6,722 nucleotides of DNA, taken from the NCBI GenBank assembly GCA_021413665.1, contig JAIOPW010000419.1, forward strand, positions 1-6,722, in the 5' to 3' direction. Positions 5,356-6,722 of this stretch are shown piece by piece (position 1 is the first letter of the stretch; the number at the start of each line of letters is the position of its first letter). The position numbers and the translations under genes were made by a program. The notes beneath the pieces are model-generated. The model did no database searches and was not told the DNA's origin. It saw only the letters and a program-made list of their open reading frames with translations. The stretch is from Rhodocyclales bacterium (lineage in GTDB: Bacteria > Pseudomonadota > Gammaproteobacteria > Burkholderiales > Rhodocyclaceae).

Positions 5356-5673
5356 ATGAAGATTCTGCTCCTGTGCCACGACCTTACGACCCGGCTGCGC
5401 TTGACCCACGCCTGGAACGCCGCCGGCGCCACTGTGCTGGGCAAGACCAGCGACGCAACGCCCGACTGCATCGTCATCGACCTTGGCCGGCGTGACGCCC
5501 TGGCGGAAATCTCCCGGTTGCGCGCGCAGCACCCGGACGTCGACATCATTACCTGCGCCGCGACGTTCGACGGCCCCGCGGTTGAGGCGGCAAAGGCCGC
5601 CGGAGCAACGGATTTCGCTGCGCGCAGCTTCGTCGACCAGCGTGTGGCACGCCGCCTCAAACTCACAAGCTGA
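5356..5673 (+). CDS. Small protein resembling a degenerate response-regulator receiver domain
   Basis: The 105-aa product has the alternating strand/helix look of a CheY-like receiver and nothing more. Strand 1 reads MKILLLCHD, where the usual acidic pair is reduced to one aspartate (D9). IVIDLG (39-44) places D42 at the phospho-acceptor position. IITCAA (64-69) matches strand 4 with T66, and AAGATDFAARS (81-91) matches the strand-5 region but has arginine instead of the conserved lysine. It therefore looks like an atypical or pseudo-receiver; phosphorylation by a kinase is doubtful. No output domain follows. ATG 5356 has only a weak ribosome site (GAAAG); an upstream ATG at 5284 would add 24 charged residues and is possible. 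The glycosyltransferase-like gene starts 6 bp after its stop, so the two are probably cotranscribed and coupled. I do not recognise a named family. Confidence 0.65.
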   Translation: MKILLLCHDLTTRLRLTHAWNAAGATVLGKTSDATPDCIVIDLGRRDALAEISRLRAQHPDVDIITCAATFDGPAVEAAKAAGATDFAARSFVDQRVARRLKLTS

Positions 5674-5679
5674 CGCTGG

Positions 5680-6722
5680 ATGCACCTGCTGGTCGACATC
5701 TCGTCCCACGGCCTGGGCCATCTGGCGCAGGCCGCGCCGGTGCTGGACGCGCTTCACTCCCTGGCCCCCGGATTGCGCCTGACAGTGCGCAGCGCGATTC
5801 CGCGCGAACGCCTGGCGCGGCGCATCGCCGCCGACTTCGCGCATGTCGCCGAGGCGCGCGACGTCGGCTTTGTCATGCACAACGCGGTGGATATCGACCT
5901 CGCCGCCAGCGCGCGGCGTTATCGTGAATTCCACGCCGATTGGCCGCAACGGGTCGCGGCCGAGACGGACTGGCTGCGAAGCCACCAAATAGATGCGCTC
6001 GTCTCCAATGTCGCCTATCTGCCGCTGGCCGCGGCGGCGGCGGCCGGCATTCCCGCCGCCGGCCTGTGCTCGCTGAACTGGGCGGAACTGTTCGCCCGCT
6101 ATTTCGGGCAAGAACCCTGGGCGGCGGAAATCCACGCCCAGATTCTGGCGGCCTACAACGCGGCACAGGCCTTCCTGCGCGTCACGCCCGGACTGCCGAT
6201 GGCCGACCTGCAAAGGCGGGTGGAGATCGCGCCGATTGCCAGTATCGGCCGTCGCGACCGGCTACACGTGAGCAGACTGCTAGGCCTGGATGAGAGTGAG
6301 CGCTGGCTGTTGCTGGCCATGGGAGGTATGGAGTTTCGCCTGCCGGTCGAAGACTGGCCGCCGCGCCCGGGCCTGAACTGGCTGGTGCCCGGAGCATGGA
6401 CGTGCGAACGCCGGGACGTGCGCAGTTTCGAGGTCGCCGGCCTGAACTTCAGCGACCTGTTGGCCAGCGTCGATGCCGTGTTGACCAAGCCGGGCTACGG
6501 CACCTTCGTCGAGGCGGCTTGCGGCGGCATTCCCATCCTTTACCTGGAACGCGACGACTGGCCGGAAACGCCCCACTTTGCGCAATGGCTCGCCTTGAAC
6601 GCCCGCGCCGACGTGCTGACGCGCGGGCAGTTGATGCGCGGCGACTTCATTGAGCGACTCCAGGCTCTTTGGGACGCGCCCGGCCCCATCCCGCCCCCGG
6701 CCCGCGGTGCGGATCAGGCGGC
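5680..6722 (+). CDS. Putative GT-B (MurG/UGT-like) glycosyltransferase, runs off the right edge
   Basis: From ATG 5680 the frame is open for 347 codons to the window end without a stop. The N-terminal half begins LLVDISSHGLGHLAQAAP (3-20), a histidine/glycine loop after strand 1 like the acceptor-side loop of MurG and UGT-type enzymes. LAAAAAAGIPAAGLCSLNW (116-134) follows. The C-terminal half carries KPGYGTFVEAACGGIPILY (270-288) and ERDDWPETPHFAQWL (290-304), the donor-nucleotide region of this superfamily. No signal peptide or membrane helix is seen, so it is probably cytosolic or peripheral. Donor and acceptor sugars cannot be read. The start lacks a clear Shine-Dalgarno but lies 6 bp past the stop of the receiver-like gene, which suggests translational coupling. 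The length reached is near that of the superfamily, so little is probably missing. It is not MurG itself: the canonical MurG glycine-rich motifs differ. Confidence 0.75.
   Translation, partial: MHLLVDISSHGLGHLAQAAPVLDALHSLAPGLRLTVRSAIPRERLARRIAADFAHVAEARDVGFVMHNAVDIDLAASARRYREFHADWPQRVAAETDWLRSHQIDALVSNVAYLPLAAAAAAGIPAAGLCSLNWAELFARYFGQEPWAAEIHAQILAAYNAAQAFLRVTPGLPMADLQRRVEIAPIASIGRRDRLHVSRLLGLDESERWLLLAMGGMEFRLPVEDWPPRPGLNWLVPGAWTCERRDVRSFEVAGLNFSDLLASVDAVLTKPGYGTFVEAACGGIPILYLERDDWPETPHFAQWLALNARADVLTRGQLMRGDFIERLQALWDAPGPIPPPARGADQA

Noticed and set aside
5224..6213. 329-codon minus-strand frame opposite the receiver-like and glycosyltransferase genes
   Set aside because: Composition is rich in Arg/Gly/Gln with no motif, and the plus-strand glycosyltransferase motifs are clear. 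Shadow frame.
6241..6320. Local run of less favoured codons (AGA, CTA, AGT) in the glycosyltransferase gene, as a sign of transfer or a joint
   Set aside because: Only a few codons are involved and the reading frame and family motifs continue on both sides; not enough to claim a foreign segment.
1..6722. Mobile element, CRISPR, tRNA or rRNA content
   Set aside because: No transposase or integrase text, no regular spaced repeats, no cloverleaf and no rRNA-like stretches were seen on either strand.

Overview
This 6.7 kb window is a GC-rich, tightly packed stretch of a bacterial chromosome. Codon use (strong G/C at third positions), the form of FolB, PlsY and TsaD, and the genes present suggest a betaproteobacterium, perhaps of the Rhodocyclales/Nitrosomonadales type. 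The lineage is an inference from gene style and was not tested. I see no tRNA, rRNA, insertion sequence, CRISPR array or phage gene. The window reads as ordinary core and near-core genome with a few unfamiliar genes.

Left part (1-2600). A short plus-strand tail of a protein ends at 62 and faces a minus-strand gene for a secreted DUF1223 thioredoxin-like protein (70-840). About 108 bp of divergent spacer separates that gene from a plus-strand YbaK-type aminoacyl-tRNA deacylase (949-1452). The YbaK gene ends 1 bp from the end of a minus-strand TRIC/UPF0126 membrane channel (1454-2077). The channel lies 9 bp downstream of folB (dihydroneopterin aldolase, 2087-2446). Upstream of folB is a 37-codon ORF with a good ribosome site and a TAATG junction to folB. 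That ORF lies on a cluster of three palindromes, so it may be either a leader peptide or a repeat element.

Middle part (2600-5190). plsY (acyl-phosphate glycerol-3-phosphate acyltransferase) is followed by a gene for a protein with two cyclic-nucleotide-binding domains and no output domain. The end of that gene overlaps the end of minus-strand tsaD (t6A tRNA modification) by 13 bp.

Right part (5190-6722). Divergent from tsaD is a likely two-gene operon: a 105-aa protein resembling a degenerate response-regulator receiver domain, then, after 6 bp, a GT-B/MurG-like putative glycosyltransferase that runs off the window end. This pair is the least familiar part of the window.

How the genes fit together: two genes act on tRNA quality or modification (ybaK-like, tsaD), one on folate, one on phospholipid synthesis, and one or two in signalling (tandem cNMP-binding protein, receiver-like protein). 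No single pathway joins them. I did not find a clearly new defence, mobile or biosynthetic system; the findings are modest and marked as such.
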